Source of the DNA: Aldehydirespirator sp965221215
GTDB taxonomy: Bacteria; Actinomycetota; Acidimicrobiia; Acidimicrobiales; Aldehydirespiratoraceae
Length of the DNA: 64,000 bases
Direction: 5' to 3'
Assembly (NCBI GenBank): GCA_965221215.1
Contig: OZ244872.1
Span: 1,550,001 to 1,614,000 of the forward strand
The notes under the pieces were generated by a model. The model saw only the letters and a list, made by a program, of their open reading frames with translations. It ran no database searches and had not been told where the DNA came from. Position numbers and translations under genes: made by a program. Shown in pieces: positions 17,144 to 24,742 of this stretch (position 1 is its first letter; the number at the start of each line of letters is the position of its first letter).

Positions 17144-18784
17144 CTACTGGATGAACCCTGCGGCGGTCGCCTCCTCGATGTAGCGCGCCTCCGCGTTGGC
17201 CAGCGCAGTGGCCGGATCAGCGTTGTTCTGGAGCACCTCGAGCAACTGCTCGCCGAGCGCGCCCTGCGCCAGCGGCAGAGCCGGGTTCTTCGGCTGGGAA
17301 CCCACGCCCTCAGCCACGCTCTGAGTCAGCGCAGCCCCGTTGCGAGGACCAGCGGCGTTGCTCGCCTTTGAGCGCGAGACCGCGGCATGGGCCGCAGCCG
17401 CGTTCTGGCTCTCGAGATCGGTTGCGGCCATGAGCACCCCGAAGATGATGGCCGGGTCAACCGAAGTGTCGGCCGGGATCGCGTACAGGTCTACGTACGC
17501 GATGCTGTTGCGCAGCGAACCTTCCTCGGTGTACAGCGATGGAGCGAACTCGATCTGGCCGACCACCAGCGAGTTCTCTTCATCGTCCATTGCGGCTGCC
17601 CGCGACGCCCAGATTGAGGCCATCGGCAGTTCGCCCGCTCGCAGCGCCGCCTCGGAGTCGTCGATGCTGAAGGTGCGTCCCGCGTCGCTCATGCACGCAT
17701 CGCGGACCGCAACCATGTGCTCGACCGCGGCAAGTCCCTCGGCGGAGTTGAACGCCGGCGTGTTGTCGTCGTTCAAGATGCCGCCGCCGATGGAATTGAT
17801 GATGCTGAAGAACTCGAGGTCGTTGGACCATCCGGCGCTGACGTTCATATTGAAGGGATCGTCGAAGCCGGCGCTGCGCAGCACGCCGCAAGCCTCGATG
17901 AGCTCGGCGAACGTGGTGGGCGGCGCCACCCCGTTGTCGGCGAGAATCTGCCCGTTGTAGAAGAAGTGCATCGTGTTGTGGATGACCGGCACGCCGAGCA
18001 CCCGACCGTCGACGGTCCCGGAGGCCCACGCCACGTCCGAGATGTCGCCGAGATCGAATTGGTCGCGGTACATCTCGATGTAGGGCGAGAGATCGAGCAG
18101 ATTGTCGGCGTGGATGCCGATCGTCGAGTTGGTCATATGCATGACCTCGAACTCGGGCGATCCGGTGCCGAGATCGAGAGTGATCTGGTCCTGCGCGTCA
18201 TTCGACGCCAGGAGTTGCACGTTCACTGACAGGTTGCCCCGGTTGCAGTCCTCGAACTGCCTGGCGTACTCCGCAGTGACTGGGAACTCCCAACCGATCA
18301 CATCGACCGATACCTGCTCGCCCGGCTCCGGTATCGGGCAATCGTCCGAGATCGGGCGCATCGCTCGAGCCGCAGCCTCCGCTTCGGCCTCGGCCAACGC
18401 AGCATGGGCCCCCGCCGCAATCGTCTCGGCATCGGCCTGAGCCGCCGCAGCCGCGTCGGCCTCAGCCTGGGCCGCTTCAAGCTCAGCTTCGAGAGCGGCG
18501 ACGACGTCGGGACCCACCGACCCCTCGGCGTCGGCCATCGCGGCCGCCAGTGCCTCCTCGGCCTCAGCAGCGGCCGTCTCAGCGGCGGCTGCCCGGTCGG
18601 CGGCGGCATCGGCCTCAGCCTGCGCGGCTGCCGCGTCGGCCTCGGCCTGGGCCGCGGCCGCGTCGGCCGCGCTGGTGTCCGCCACCGCCGCCGGCTCTTC
18701 GTCGTCGTCGCCGCACGCGGCGGCCACGAGGGTGAAGGCAAGGATCGCGGCCATCAGCCGCCATCCGTGCTTTGCTGTGCTCAT
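17144..18784 (-). CDS. ABC transporter solute-binding lipoprotein with Ala/Glu coiled-coil spacer
   Basis: Extracellular substrate-binding protein (family 1, carbohydrate type) of 546 residues. The start at 18784 has an excellent ribosome-binding site (AGGAGGAA). A signal peptide ends in a lipobox with Cys24, followed by an acidic stretch. Residues about 39-141 are almost entirely Ala, Glu, Gln and Asp in heptad-like repeats (AAAAQAEAD units), predicting a long coiled coil. The binding domain then starts near VDVIGWEFPVTAEYARQFE. The spacer is unusual for this family and would hold the binding domain far from the membrane or make it oligomeric. It is encoded immediately before the two permeases, its obvious partners. 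Confidence 0.88.
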   Translation of the reverse strand: MSTAKHGWRLMAAILAFTLVAAACGDDDEEPAAVADTSAADAAAAQAEADAAAAQAEADAAADRAAAAETAAAEAEEALAAAMADAEGSVGPDVVAALEAELEAAQAEADAAAAAQADAETIAAGAHAALAEAEAEAAARAMRPISDDCPIPEPGEQVSVDVIGWEFPVTAEYARQFEDCNRGNLSVNVQLLASNDAQDQITLDLGTGSPEFEVMHMTNSTIGIHADNLLDLSPYIEMYRDQFDLGDISDVAWASGTVDGRVLGVPVIHNTMHFFYNGQILADNGVAPPTTFAELIEACGVLRSAGFDDPFNMNVSAGWSNDLEFFSIINSIGGGILNDDNTPAFNSAEGLAAVEHMVAVRDACMSDAGRTFSIDDSEAALRAGELPMASIWASRAAAMDDEENSLVVGQIEFAPSLYTEEGSLRNSIAYVDLYAIPADTSVDPAIIFGVLMAATDLESQNAAAAHAAVSRSKASNAAGPRNGAALTQSVAEGVGSQPKNPALPLAQGALGEQLLEVLQNNADPATALANAEARYIEEATAAGFIQ

Positions 18785-18858
18785 AACTGTTCCTCCTGGG
18801 TTGTTGGTTGATGCACATCTGTCAAGAAGCCGCCCCGGGCGAGCAGGTTCCGCCGCCA

Positions 18859-19992
18859 TCACGAGGCCTTCCTGGCGAGCAGGTCGAGCGGGGCCAGGTA
18901 GCCGCTGGCGTCTCGGCTCCAGCCCCGATCGAGAGCGGCCGACACCACTGCGGGATCCCATTCGGCGGTGGCGCGCTCGTCGCCGGAGCAGACGACCACG
19001 CAGGTGGCTTGGGCGGCGCCGGGGTTGGAGAACTCTCGCCAGCAGCCGGAGGGCACCGAGACCACCGAGCCTTCCGCCGCTCGGCGCGACGCCCGCCGGC
19101 CGTCGCGGTTGTAGGAGATCCGCCACTCGCCCTCGGTGAGCAACAGCGCCTGCGATTGGGCGATGCGGTGCAGGCCGGTGGAGGCGCCCGGCTCCAGCCG
19201 GAGCCATTCGAGGGTGAACCCGTGCGGCGTCCAGATGGGGGGCCGCTGCCGCCGGTCCTCGGTGAGTCCGAAGCCGATCACGGGGGCCATGGCGCTGGCG
19301 TGGCCGGGCACAACGCTCGACAGCAGAGCCGCGCTCGACCACTGCAAGTCGTCGGGGCCGACGATCAGTGCTGCGATCTCGTCGTCGCTGTAGCTGTCGA
19401 GCTCCACCAGCCGAGACTCATCGACGGGACCTACGGCGTCGGTGATCGGGTCGCCCGCTCTGGTGTCGAGAACAGCCTGGTCCGACGAGAGGTAGAGCCC
19501 GGTTGCGGCCGCCGCCTCCAGCACCTGGGGCGCCCACAGGATGCCGCCGGTGTCGTCGCCGCCGAGCACCGCGAAGAGCCAAGTGTCGTCTCCGCCGATG
19601 TTCTGGAAGCCGCGGAACACCCAGGGCGGGGCGGAGAACACCGTGTTGGACCCGATGTCGACGGTCTGATCGCCGTGCTGGCCCATCCGCATCTGCCACC
19701 GGCCCCGGGTGCAGATGAACACCTCGGCGGTGTAGTGCATGTGCTGGTTGTTGACCACTCCATGGGGCATGGCCGCGGCGCCGATGCTGAACCCGTGGGG
19801 TTCGGTGAGGTTGATCACCTGATCGGAGTTCTCCGAGACGCCGGGCCCGATGAGGGAGTAGCTGGCCTTGCCAGCCGACCCCTCCAGGCGGACATCGACG
19901 AAGGCCGCCGGGTCGGCCACGAAGTCGTCGGGAGCGATGATGCGCCGCTCAGCCTCGGCCGCCTCCACGATGACCTCGCCCGGATTCATCAT
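18859..19992 (-). CDS. Two-cupin-domain protein
   Basis: Protein of 377 residues with two cupin barrels. The first has the histidine cluster NNQHMHYTAEVF near residue 85 followed by PPWVFRGFQN; the second has GLHRIAQSQALLLTEGEW and PSGCWREFSNPG. Bicupins of this kind can be dioxygenases, isomerases or sugar-binding proteins; the metal ligands look more complete in the first barrel. The ATG at 19992 overlaps the stop of the SDR gene by four bases (ATGA), so it belongs to the catabolic operon. Confidence 0.75.
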   Translation of the reverse strand: MMNPGEVIVEAAEAERRIIAPDDFVADPAAFVDVRLEGSAGKASYSLIGPGVSENSDQVINLTEPHGFSIGAAAMPHGVVNNQHMHYTAEVFICTRGRWQMRMGQHGDQTVDIGSNTVFSAPPWVFRGFQNIGGDDTWLFAVLGGDDTGGILWAPQVLEAAAATGLYLSSDQAVLDTRAGDPITDAVGPVDESRLVELDSYSDDEIAALIVGPDDLQWSSAALLSSVVPGHASAMAPVIGFGLTEDRRQRPPIWTPHGFTLEWLRLEPGASTGLHRIAQSQALLLTEGEWRISYNRDGRRASRRAAEGSVVSVPSGCWREFSNPGAAQATCVVVCSGDERATAEWDPAVVSAALDRGWSRDASGYLAPLDLLARKAS

Positions 19993-20714
19993 GACGTCCC
20001 CAGGGGCCGGCCGCCGTCGACCGCGATGGTCGAGCCGGTGGTGAACCGGAGCTCGCCGACCACGGCGCTGACCGCGGCGGCAACGTCGTCGGCGGTGGCG
20101 AGGCGACCCAGCGGGGTGGCGTCGCGTTGGGCATCGAGCGCCTCGGGCGGCATGCGTTCGGCGTATTCGCCCAGCACCCATCCCGGCGACACCGACACCA
20201 CCCGGATCGACGGCGCCAGAGCCCGGCCCAGCGAGCGGGTCATCGAGTCGAGCCCGGCCTTGGACGCGCAGTAGGCCACGTTGGAGCCCTGGCCGGTGAC
20301 ACCGGACACCGAGGAGATGTTGACCACGACGCCGCCTTCGGCCGCCTCCAGGAGCGGCCGAAGGGCCCGGATCGTGGCGAACGGGCCTCGCCAGTTGGTG
20401 GCGAAGATGGCATCGACGAGATCGTCGTCGAGACCGTCGAGGTCGTCGTGGGGCACCGGCCGGGTGATCCCGGCGCAGTTGACCAGCACATCGAGTGTGC
20501 TCAACGACTCCGCCAGCCCTTGCAGCGATACCGGGTCGAGGATCGATATCTGGGCGGCCCGGTGGCCTGAGCCGGGCAACTCCACCAGCAGCTGCTCGGC
20601 TCGTTCGGCGGCGGTGTGGTAGCCCACCACCACCGCCAAGCCGTCTTGGGCCAGCCGGAGGGCGATGGCCGACCCGATCCCGCCGGTGGCGCCGGTCACC
20701 ACGGCCGTCCTCAT
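19989..20714 (-). CDS. SDR-family dehydrogenase of the ABC operon
   Basis: Short-chain dehydrogenase of 241 residues. Seen: NAD(P) motif TGATGGIG at the very N-terminus, NCAG, catalytic Ser in NISSVSG, and YCASK with Tyr/Lys. The C-terminal STIAVDGG is typical. The start at 20714 overlaps the upstream HisD-like gene by four bases; longer versions of this frame run antisense-like through that gene and were rejected. It probably acts before or after the HisD-like enzyme on the same hydroxylated substrate. Confidence 0.88.
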   Translation of the reverse strand: MRTAVVTGATGGIGSAIALRLAQDGLAVVVGYHTAAERAEQLLVELPGSGHRAAQISILDPVSLQGLAESLSTLDVLVNCAGITRPVPHDDLDGLDDDLVDAIFATNWRGPFATIRALRPLLEAAEGGVVVNISSVSGVTGQGSNVAYCASKAGLDSMTRSLGRALAPSIRVVSVSPGWVLGEYAERMPPEALDAQRDATPLGRLATADDVAAAVSAVVGELRFTTGSTIAVDGGRPLGTS

Positions 20715-21994
20715 GAGCGGTCCCCGCGGTATCGGCGGACCCGGATGTCGGCCTGGGCCTGGTGTCCGGCGAAGTTCTCGATGGCGCACAGGCGGCTGCA
20801 GTATTCGCCGATGAGCACGCTCGAAGCGGGGTCGGTGACCCGCTGGTAGGTGACGGTCTTGAGGAACTTGCCCACCCACAGGCCGCCGGTGTAGCGGGCC
20901 GCGCCCTGGGTGGGCAGCGTGTGGTTGGTGCCGATGACCTTGTCGCCATAGGAGACGTTGGTCATCGGCCCGAGGAACAGGGCGCCGTAGTTGGTCAGGT
21001 TGGCCCCGAAGTAGTCGTCGTCGCCGGTCATGACCTGGACGTGCTCGAAGGCCAGGTCGTCGGCCAGCGCCAGCATCTCGGCGTTGTCGTCGCACACGAT
21101 CACCCGGCCATAGTCGGCCCACGCCTTCGAGGCAATGTCGGCGGTGGCCAGGGTCTGGAGTTGGGCGTCCACCTCGGCGAGGGTGTCGAGGCCCAGCTGG
21201 TGCGAGGTGGTGAGCAGCACCGCGGGCGAGGTGGGGCCGTGCTCGGCCTGGCCCAGCAGGTCGGTGGCGCAGATCTCGCCGTCGACGGTGTCGTCGGCCA
21301 GCAGCAGGGTCTCGGTGGGTCCGGCCGGCAGGTCGATGCCGACCCGGCCGTAGAGCTGGCGCTTGGCCTCGGCGACGTAGGCGTTGCCGGGGCCGACCAG
21401 CACGTCGACGGGGTCGACGAACTCGGTGCCGAGCGCCAGCGACGCCACGGCCTGCACCCCGCCCAGCAGATAGATCTCGTCGGCGCCGGCGAGGTGCATG
21501 GCCGTGATCGTCTCGGCCGGCACCGCGCCGTTGATGGGCGGAGTGCAGGCCGCGATGCGCGGAACCCCGGCCACCTTGGCCGTCAGCACGCTCATGTGGG
21601 CGGAGGCCACCATGGGGTATCGGCCACCGGGCACGTACGCCCCCACCGCCGACACCGGGATGTGGCGGTGCCCGAGGGTGACGCCGGGAAGCGTCTCGAT
21701 CTCGAGGTCGGCGAGCGTCTCGAGCTGGGCCTGGGCGAAGTTCCGTATCTGGGTCTGGGCGAAGCGGATGTCGTCGACGGTGGACGGATCGACCCCGGCG
21801 ACGATCTCGGCGATCTGGTCGTGGGTCAGCTCGAACCGCTTCGGCGCCCAGCTGTCGAAGTCGGCCGACATCTCGCGCACCGCGGCCTCGCCCCGGCGCT
21901 CGACGTCGTCGATCAACCTGCGGACCCGCTCGGCCAGCTCCGGATCAGAGCCGTGGGCCCGCTTCGCGGTTGCATCCTTGAGGATCTCAGCCAT
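20711..21994 (-). CDS. Histidinol-dehydrogenase-like zinc NAD dehydrogenase, probably not histidine biosynthesis
   Basis: HisD-superfamily enzyme of 427 residues. The zinc ligands of HisD are recognisable as Gln/His in GQAEHGP and in the TNHTLPT region, and GPTETLLLADD is conserved. Many HisD paralogues outside histidine operons oxidise other primary alcohols to acids, the best known being HpsN, which oxidises 2,3-dihydroxypropane-1-sulfonate. The operon context (LacI regulator, ABC importer, SDR) fits a catabolic role rather than histidine synthesis. The start at 21994 is preceded by a diverged 94-bp duplication containing a second, similar start. Confidence 0.8.
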   Translation of the reverse strand: MAEILKDATAKRAHGSDPELAERVRRLIDDVERRGEAAVREMSADFDSWAPKRFELTHDQIAEIVAGVDPSTVDDIRFAQTQIRNFAQAQLETLADLEIETLPGVTLGHRHIPVSAVGAYVPGGRYPMVASAHMSVLTAKVAGVPRIAACTPPINGAVPAETITAMHLAGADEIYLLGGVQAVASLALGTEFVDPVDVLVGPGNAYVAEAKRQLYGRVGIDLPAGPTETLLLADDTVDGEICATDLLGQAEHGPTSPAVLLTTSHQLGLDTLAEVDAQLQTLATADIASKAWADYGRVIVCDDNAEMLALADDLAFEHVQVMTGDDDYFGANLTNYGALFLGPMTNVSYGDKVIGTNHTLPTQGAARYTGGLWVGKFLKTVTYQRVTDPASSVLIGEYCSRLCAIENFAGHQAQADIRVRRYRGDRS

Positions 21995-22131
21995 CGCCCC
22001 GGTCCGTCGTCTGGCGCTCGCACCGCGTGCCGGGCACCGTCGAGGCGCGAGCCCCCATCGTGTCGACGCCTTTGCCGATCTCAGCCATGGATCCTCCGTG
22101 TCGTCTTGCCCTCGCGCAGCGTGCCGGGCAC
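21983..22131 (-). repeat. Imperfect 94-bp tandem duplication at the LacI/HisD-like gene junction
   Basis: The segment spanning the end of the lacI-like gene and the first codons of the HisD-like gene occurs twice with a constant 94-base offset: GTGCCGGGCAC at 22027 and 22121, GATCTCAGCCAT at 21983 and 22077. Read on the minus strand, the upstream copy makes a 33-codon frame (22088 to 21987) beginning MAEIGKG, echoing the HisD-like start MAEILKD. It ends on a TGA inside the real start region, just as the lacI-like gene ends inside the upstream copy. Confidence 0.75.
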
Positions 22132-23094
22132 GACCCGCTCGAGGTGCGCCACCTCGGCGTCTTCGGCGTCGTTGATAAGGATCGCCAGCGTCTCGTCGAC
22201 CAGGACCTCGATGGGCTGCACGAGGGTGGTGAGGTCGTATCCGGCCCACGAGGCCTGGGGCAGGCCGTCGAAGCCGGTGACGAGCACGTCGCCCGGCACG
22301 TCGAGGCCGCCGGTGCGCAGACCGTCGATCAGCCCGAGCGCCAGCTCGTCGCTGCCTCCCATCACCGCGTCGGGGTGTCCGTCGCCGTCCAGGATCCTCG
22401 CCGCAGCCTTGTATCCCGCGTCGTAGTTGAAGGCCCCGGCCTCCAGGTAGGGGCAGGCGATCCCATGGTCGGCCAGGGCCGCCGCGGCACCGCGGTAGCG
22501 GATCTGATCGGTGGAGGCGGTCGCCACCGTGCCCACGAACGTCGCGGTGCGCGCCCCCTGCGCCACGATGTGTTCGGCCAGGTCTCGGGCGCCGGCCTCG
22601 TTGTCTACGGTGACCAGCGGCAGCAGTCCCGACGCGGCGGGCTGGTTGAACGCCACCACCCGCGGGTTGGGCCGCTGCATGCGCACCAGGTGTTCCAGCC
22701 GGATCGTGGACGAGGCCAGCACGAGCCCGTCGAGGCGGTACTGCTCCACCGAGTCGAGGGCGCTCTCAACATGGTCGGCATCGACGAAGGAGAACAGCAG
22801 GAGCTGCTTGTCCTGCTCGGCCAGCCGACGGGAGAAGGCGGTGAGGACGTTCTGCCAGTACTCGCTTCGGGCCGGGACGACCGCGCCGACCACGTCGGTG
22901 CGCTGCGACTTGAGGCTGCGGGCGATGGCGTTGGGGACATAGCCGAGCCTCGCAGCCGCTTCCCGCACCTGCTCCTGGGTGGCGAGGGCAACCTTCTCGG
23001 GCGACGAGAAGACCCGGGCGACCGTCGCCTGCGAGACGCCGGCCTCAGCCGCGACATCGTGCGAGGTCACCCTCGCAGCAGGTTGGCCGTCCAT
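22081..23094 (-). CDS. LacI-family transcriptional regulator of the ABC operon
   Basis: Repressor-type regulator of 337 residues. The N-terminal helix-turn-helix and hinge are clear (VTSHDVAAEAGVSQATVARV, then ARLGYVPNAIARSLKSQRT), followed by a periplasmic-binding-protein-like effector domain (VVGAVVPARSEYWQ to about residue 330). As the first gene of a sugar-type ABC operon it most likely senses the transported compound or a metabolite. Its own promoter carries a TACGTA-centred element between -35 and -10, consistent with autoregulation. Confidence 0.9.
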   Translation of the reverse strand: MDGQPAARVTSHDVAAEAGVSQATVARVFSSPEKVALATQEQVREAAARLGYVPNAIARSLKSQRTDVVGAVVPARSEYWQNVLTAFSRRLAEQDKQLLLFSFVDADHVESALDSVEQYRLDGLVLASSTIRLEHLVRMQRPNPRVVAFNQPAASGLLPLVTVDNEAGARDLAEHIVAQGARTATFVGTVATASTDQIRYRGAAAALADHGIACPYLEAGAFNYDAGYKAAARILDGDGHPDAVMGGSDELALGLIDGLRTGGLDVPGDVLVTGFDGLPQASWAGYDLTTLVQPIEVLVDETLAILINDAEDAEVAHLERVVPGTLREGKTTRRIHG

Positions 23095-23102
23095 TCCGAT
23101 GC

Positions 23103-23174
23103 ACCTTATGACTACGTATGCAGTTCGTCAAGTAGAATCGATACTGTAGGACACAGACTCGCAGTGACTACGTA
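23103..23174 (-). promoter_or_regulatory. Promoter and probable LacI operators of the ABC operon
   Basis: On the minus strand TTGACG (23126-23131) and TAAGGT (23103-23108) are separated by exactly 17 bases, a good sigma-70 promoter. The spacer contains TGACTACGTA (plus-strand 23109-23118), and the same ten bases recur at 23165-23174, 56 bases upstream. TACGTA is palindromic, as expected for a LacI-family site with a central CG. The predicted start of transcription is within a few bases of the ATG at 23094, so the message is nearly leaderless. Confidence 0.65.
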
Positions 23175-23189
23175 GACAAGTGACGTGAC

Positions 23190-23435
23190 TTGGCATTGGA
23201 GACAGCGCTTCGGGAGATCAATGCGACGATTTCCCCGATAGACACGGCCATAGCGTATGAAGCGAGGCTGCGCTGGGCGCGTTGCCGGCAGGCGGGCGGG
23301 CCGAGGGAGCGCATCATTGCCGACTTTCTGATTGGTGCTCACGCCGTTGCCAGAGCGGACACCCTTCTGACCCGGGACCGAGGCTTTTTCTCTACGTACT
23401 TCTCCGAATTGCGAGGAACGCAGAGCCATTGGTGA
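23190..23435 (+). pseudogene. PIN-domain (VapC) remnant lacking its N-terminal half
   Basis: The frame encodes only the C-terminal half of a PIN toxin: IIADFLIGAHAVARADTLLT followed by RDRGFFSTYF matches the second half of VapC proteins, including the acidic position in ADFLIGAHA. An in-frame TGA lies just upstream (23181) and the N-terminal strand with the first catalytic Asp is absent. No antitoxin gene is left beside it. Almost certainly decayed and inactive; the TTG used as start is nominal. Confidence 0.6.
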
Positions 23436-23455
23436 GGACCACTGCGGAGAGAGTG

Positions 23456-23540
23456 TGTCGGAGGGGGGACTTGAACCCCCACGCCCAATCTGGGCACTAG
23501 CCCCTCAAGCTAGCGCGTCTGCCTATTCCGCCACTCCGAC
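23456..23540 (-). tRNA. tRNA-Leu (GAG)
   Basis: On the minus strand the 5' acceptor strand GTCGGAG pairs with CTCCGAC at the 3' end. The anticodon stem CTAGC/GCTAG encloses the loop TTGAGGG, giving anticodon GAG, which reads CUC leucine codons. A long variable arm (about 14 bases) and the T-arm sequence GGGGGTTCAAGTCCCCC confirm a class II tRNA. CCA is not encoded. Confidence 0.95.
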
Positions 23541-23628
23541 GTGGGCCGTGGAATGCTACCGGCGGGCATGCCGGCCCCCACAGGCTGACCTCAGGCGCAG
23601 CAGGTGTGGGACTCTGAGGGGACTCTGA

Positions 23629-23643
23629 TGCTACCATGTAGCA
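23629..23643 (+). promoter_or_regulatory. Inverted repeat at the start of the second Phd/PIN module
   Basis: TGCTAC-CAT-GTAGCA forms a perfect inverted repeat ending one base before the antitoxin ATG at 23645. It contains a TACCAT -10-like hexamer seven bases before that ATG, again implying a leaderless, self-repressed transcript. A short direct repeat (GGGACTCTGA twice) lies just upstream. Confidence 0.55.
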
Positions 23644-23644
23644 C

Positions 23645-23935
23645 ATGGTGCGCATCGGAGTACGCGAGCTGCGGCAGCACGCCAGCCGTTGGCTGCGGCG
23701 GGTCGCGGAGGGCGAGGCCTTCGAGATCACCGTGCGGGGGGTGCCCGTGGCGCGGCTAAGTCCCGTGGCACCGCCGGGAGGTGTCCTGGAGCGCCTGGCC
23801 GCCGAGGGACTGGTCACGCTCGCAACCGAGAATCTCGACGAGGTGACGGAAAGGCTCGGACTGCCGCTGACGATTGCGCCCGATCAGCAGTCCCCGAGTG
23901 AACGACTGGCCGAATTGCGCCGCGATGAGCGGTGA
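23645..23935 (+). CDS. Phd/YefM-type antitoxin
   Basis: Antitoxin of 96 residues. The N-terminus IGVRELRQHASRWLRRVAEG and the following FEITVRGVPVARL hairpin are typical of the Phd/YefM fold; the extended C-terminus (SPSERLAELRRDER) should bind the toxin. The stop lies 11 bases inside the toxin gene. The start is directly behind an inverted repeat and has no ribosome-binding site. Confidence 0.88.
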   Translation: MVRIGVRELRQHASRWLRRVAEGEAFEITVRGVPVARLSPVAPPGGVLERLAAEGLVTLATENLDEVTERLGLPLTIAPDQQSPSERLAELRRDER

Positions 23936-24323
23936 TCTGTGGTTCCTGGACGCCTCGGCGTTCCTCAAGCTGCTGGTAGCCGAGCCGGAATCACAGGATC
24001 TATTGCGACAGACCGGCGGTGGCCCGCTGGCATCGTCGGACTTGCTGCGCACCGAGGCCCGACGCGCGGTCGCTCGCCAGCCGGCGTACGTGATGCGAAG
24101 CTGCGACGAACTCCTCGCCGGAGTCCACAAGGTCCGGCTCACGCCCGCTCTGCTGGACCGGGCGGGCCGCATTCCCGGTCCTGGACTGCGGTCGCTCGAT
24201 GCAATCTACGTGGCCTGTGCCGAGCAACTCGGTGATGACCTGGCCGGCTTCGTCAGCTACGACCAGCGCCAGCTTGCGGCCGCCGCCCACCTTGGCCTCC
24301 GCACGATCTCACCGGGTGGCTGA
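23925..24323 (+). CDS. PIN-domain ribonuclease toxin (VapC family)
   Basis: PIN toxin of 132 residues with LWFLDASAFLKLLV carrying the first catalytic Asp, SSDLLRTEARRA carrying the second acidic position, and LRSLDAIYVACA plus FVSYDQRQ carrying the later Asp residues. The ATG at 23925 was preferred over an in-frame ATG 51 bases upstream because the PIN fold begins immediately after it. Complete and probably functional. Confidence 0.88.
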   Translation: MSGDLWFLDASAFLKLLVAEPESQDLLRQTGGGPLASSDLLRTEARRAVARQPAYVMRSCDELLAGVHKVRLTPALLDRAGRIPGPGLRSLDAIYVACAEQLGDDLAGFVSYDQRQLAAAAHLGLRTISPGG

Positions 24324-24404
24324 GAGCAAACGCGAGCGGGCGCGGCCAGGATTCGTCGCCGGTACACTCTCGGACTGCGAATCCGTCAAACCGGGAGTTG
24401 GGCC

Positions 24405-24596
24405 GTGAAGAAGGGGCGACACCGAAGGTATGAGGAAGCCCGCAAGTTCAAGCGCTCCCAGGTAGACGATCTCCAAGGGCTGATCGAGTCCTTCAACGAG
24501 CCCGACGACTACGTGAAGCCCGAGCATGCGTCATGGGCCGAGGAATTCGCCGAGGAGGAGCGGACCGAGGCGGAGCTCTCAGCCGACGACGACTGA
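24405..24596 (+). CDS. Small charged hypothetical protein (63 aa)
   Basis: Function not recognised. A 63-residue protein with a basic N-terminus (MKKGRHRRYEEARKFKRSQ) and an acidic C-terminus (EEFAEEERTEAELSADDD), no membrane segment and no cysteine. A GGGAG site lies about eight bases before the GTG start. Its shape recalls small antitoxin-like or nucleoid-associated proteins but no family can be named. Confidence 0.5.
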   Translation: MKKGRHRRYEEARKFKRSQVDDLQGLIESFNEPDDYVKPEHASWAEEFAEEERTEAELSADDD

Positions 24597-24602
24597 CGCC
24601 CA

Positions 24603-24735
24603 GAGGCCGAGCTCGCGAGGCCGTGGCCCGAGCGGCCCGTGAGCGAAGCGAACAAGAGCGGGAGTGACCACGAGGCCGAGCTCGCGAGGCCGTGGCCCGA
24701 GCGGCCCGTGAGCGGAGCGCACAAGAGCGGGAGAC
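24603..24735. repeat. 69-bp tandem repeat, two copies
   Basis: Two nearly identical copies start at 24603 and 24672 (GAGGCCGAGCTCGCGAGGCC, continuing to ACAAGAGCGGGAG) in the gap between the small hypothetical gene and the ClC gene. The second half of the unit recurs at 50815-50847, so it belongs to an interspersed family of intergenic repeats. Confidence 0.8.
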
Positions 24736-24742
24736 ACGGCGT

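Noticed and set aside
20711..21994. Histidine biosynthesis gene hisD
   Set aside because: No other his genes are present, and the operon holds a LacI regulator, an ABC importer and an SDR; non-histidine HisD paralogues fit better.
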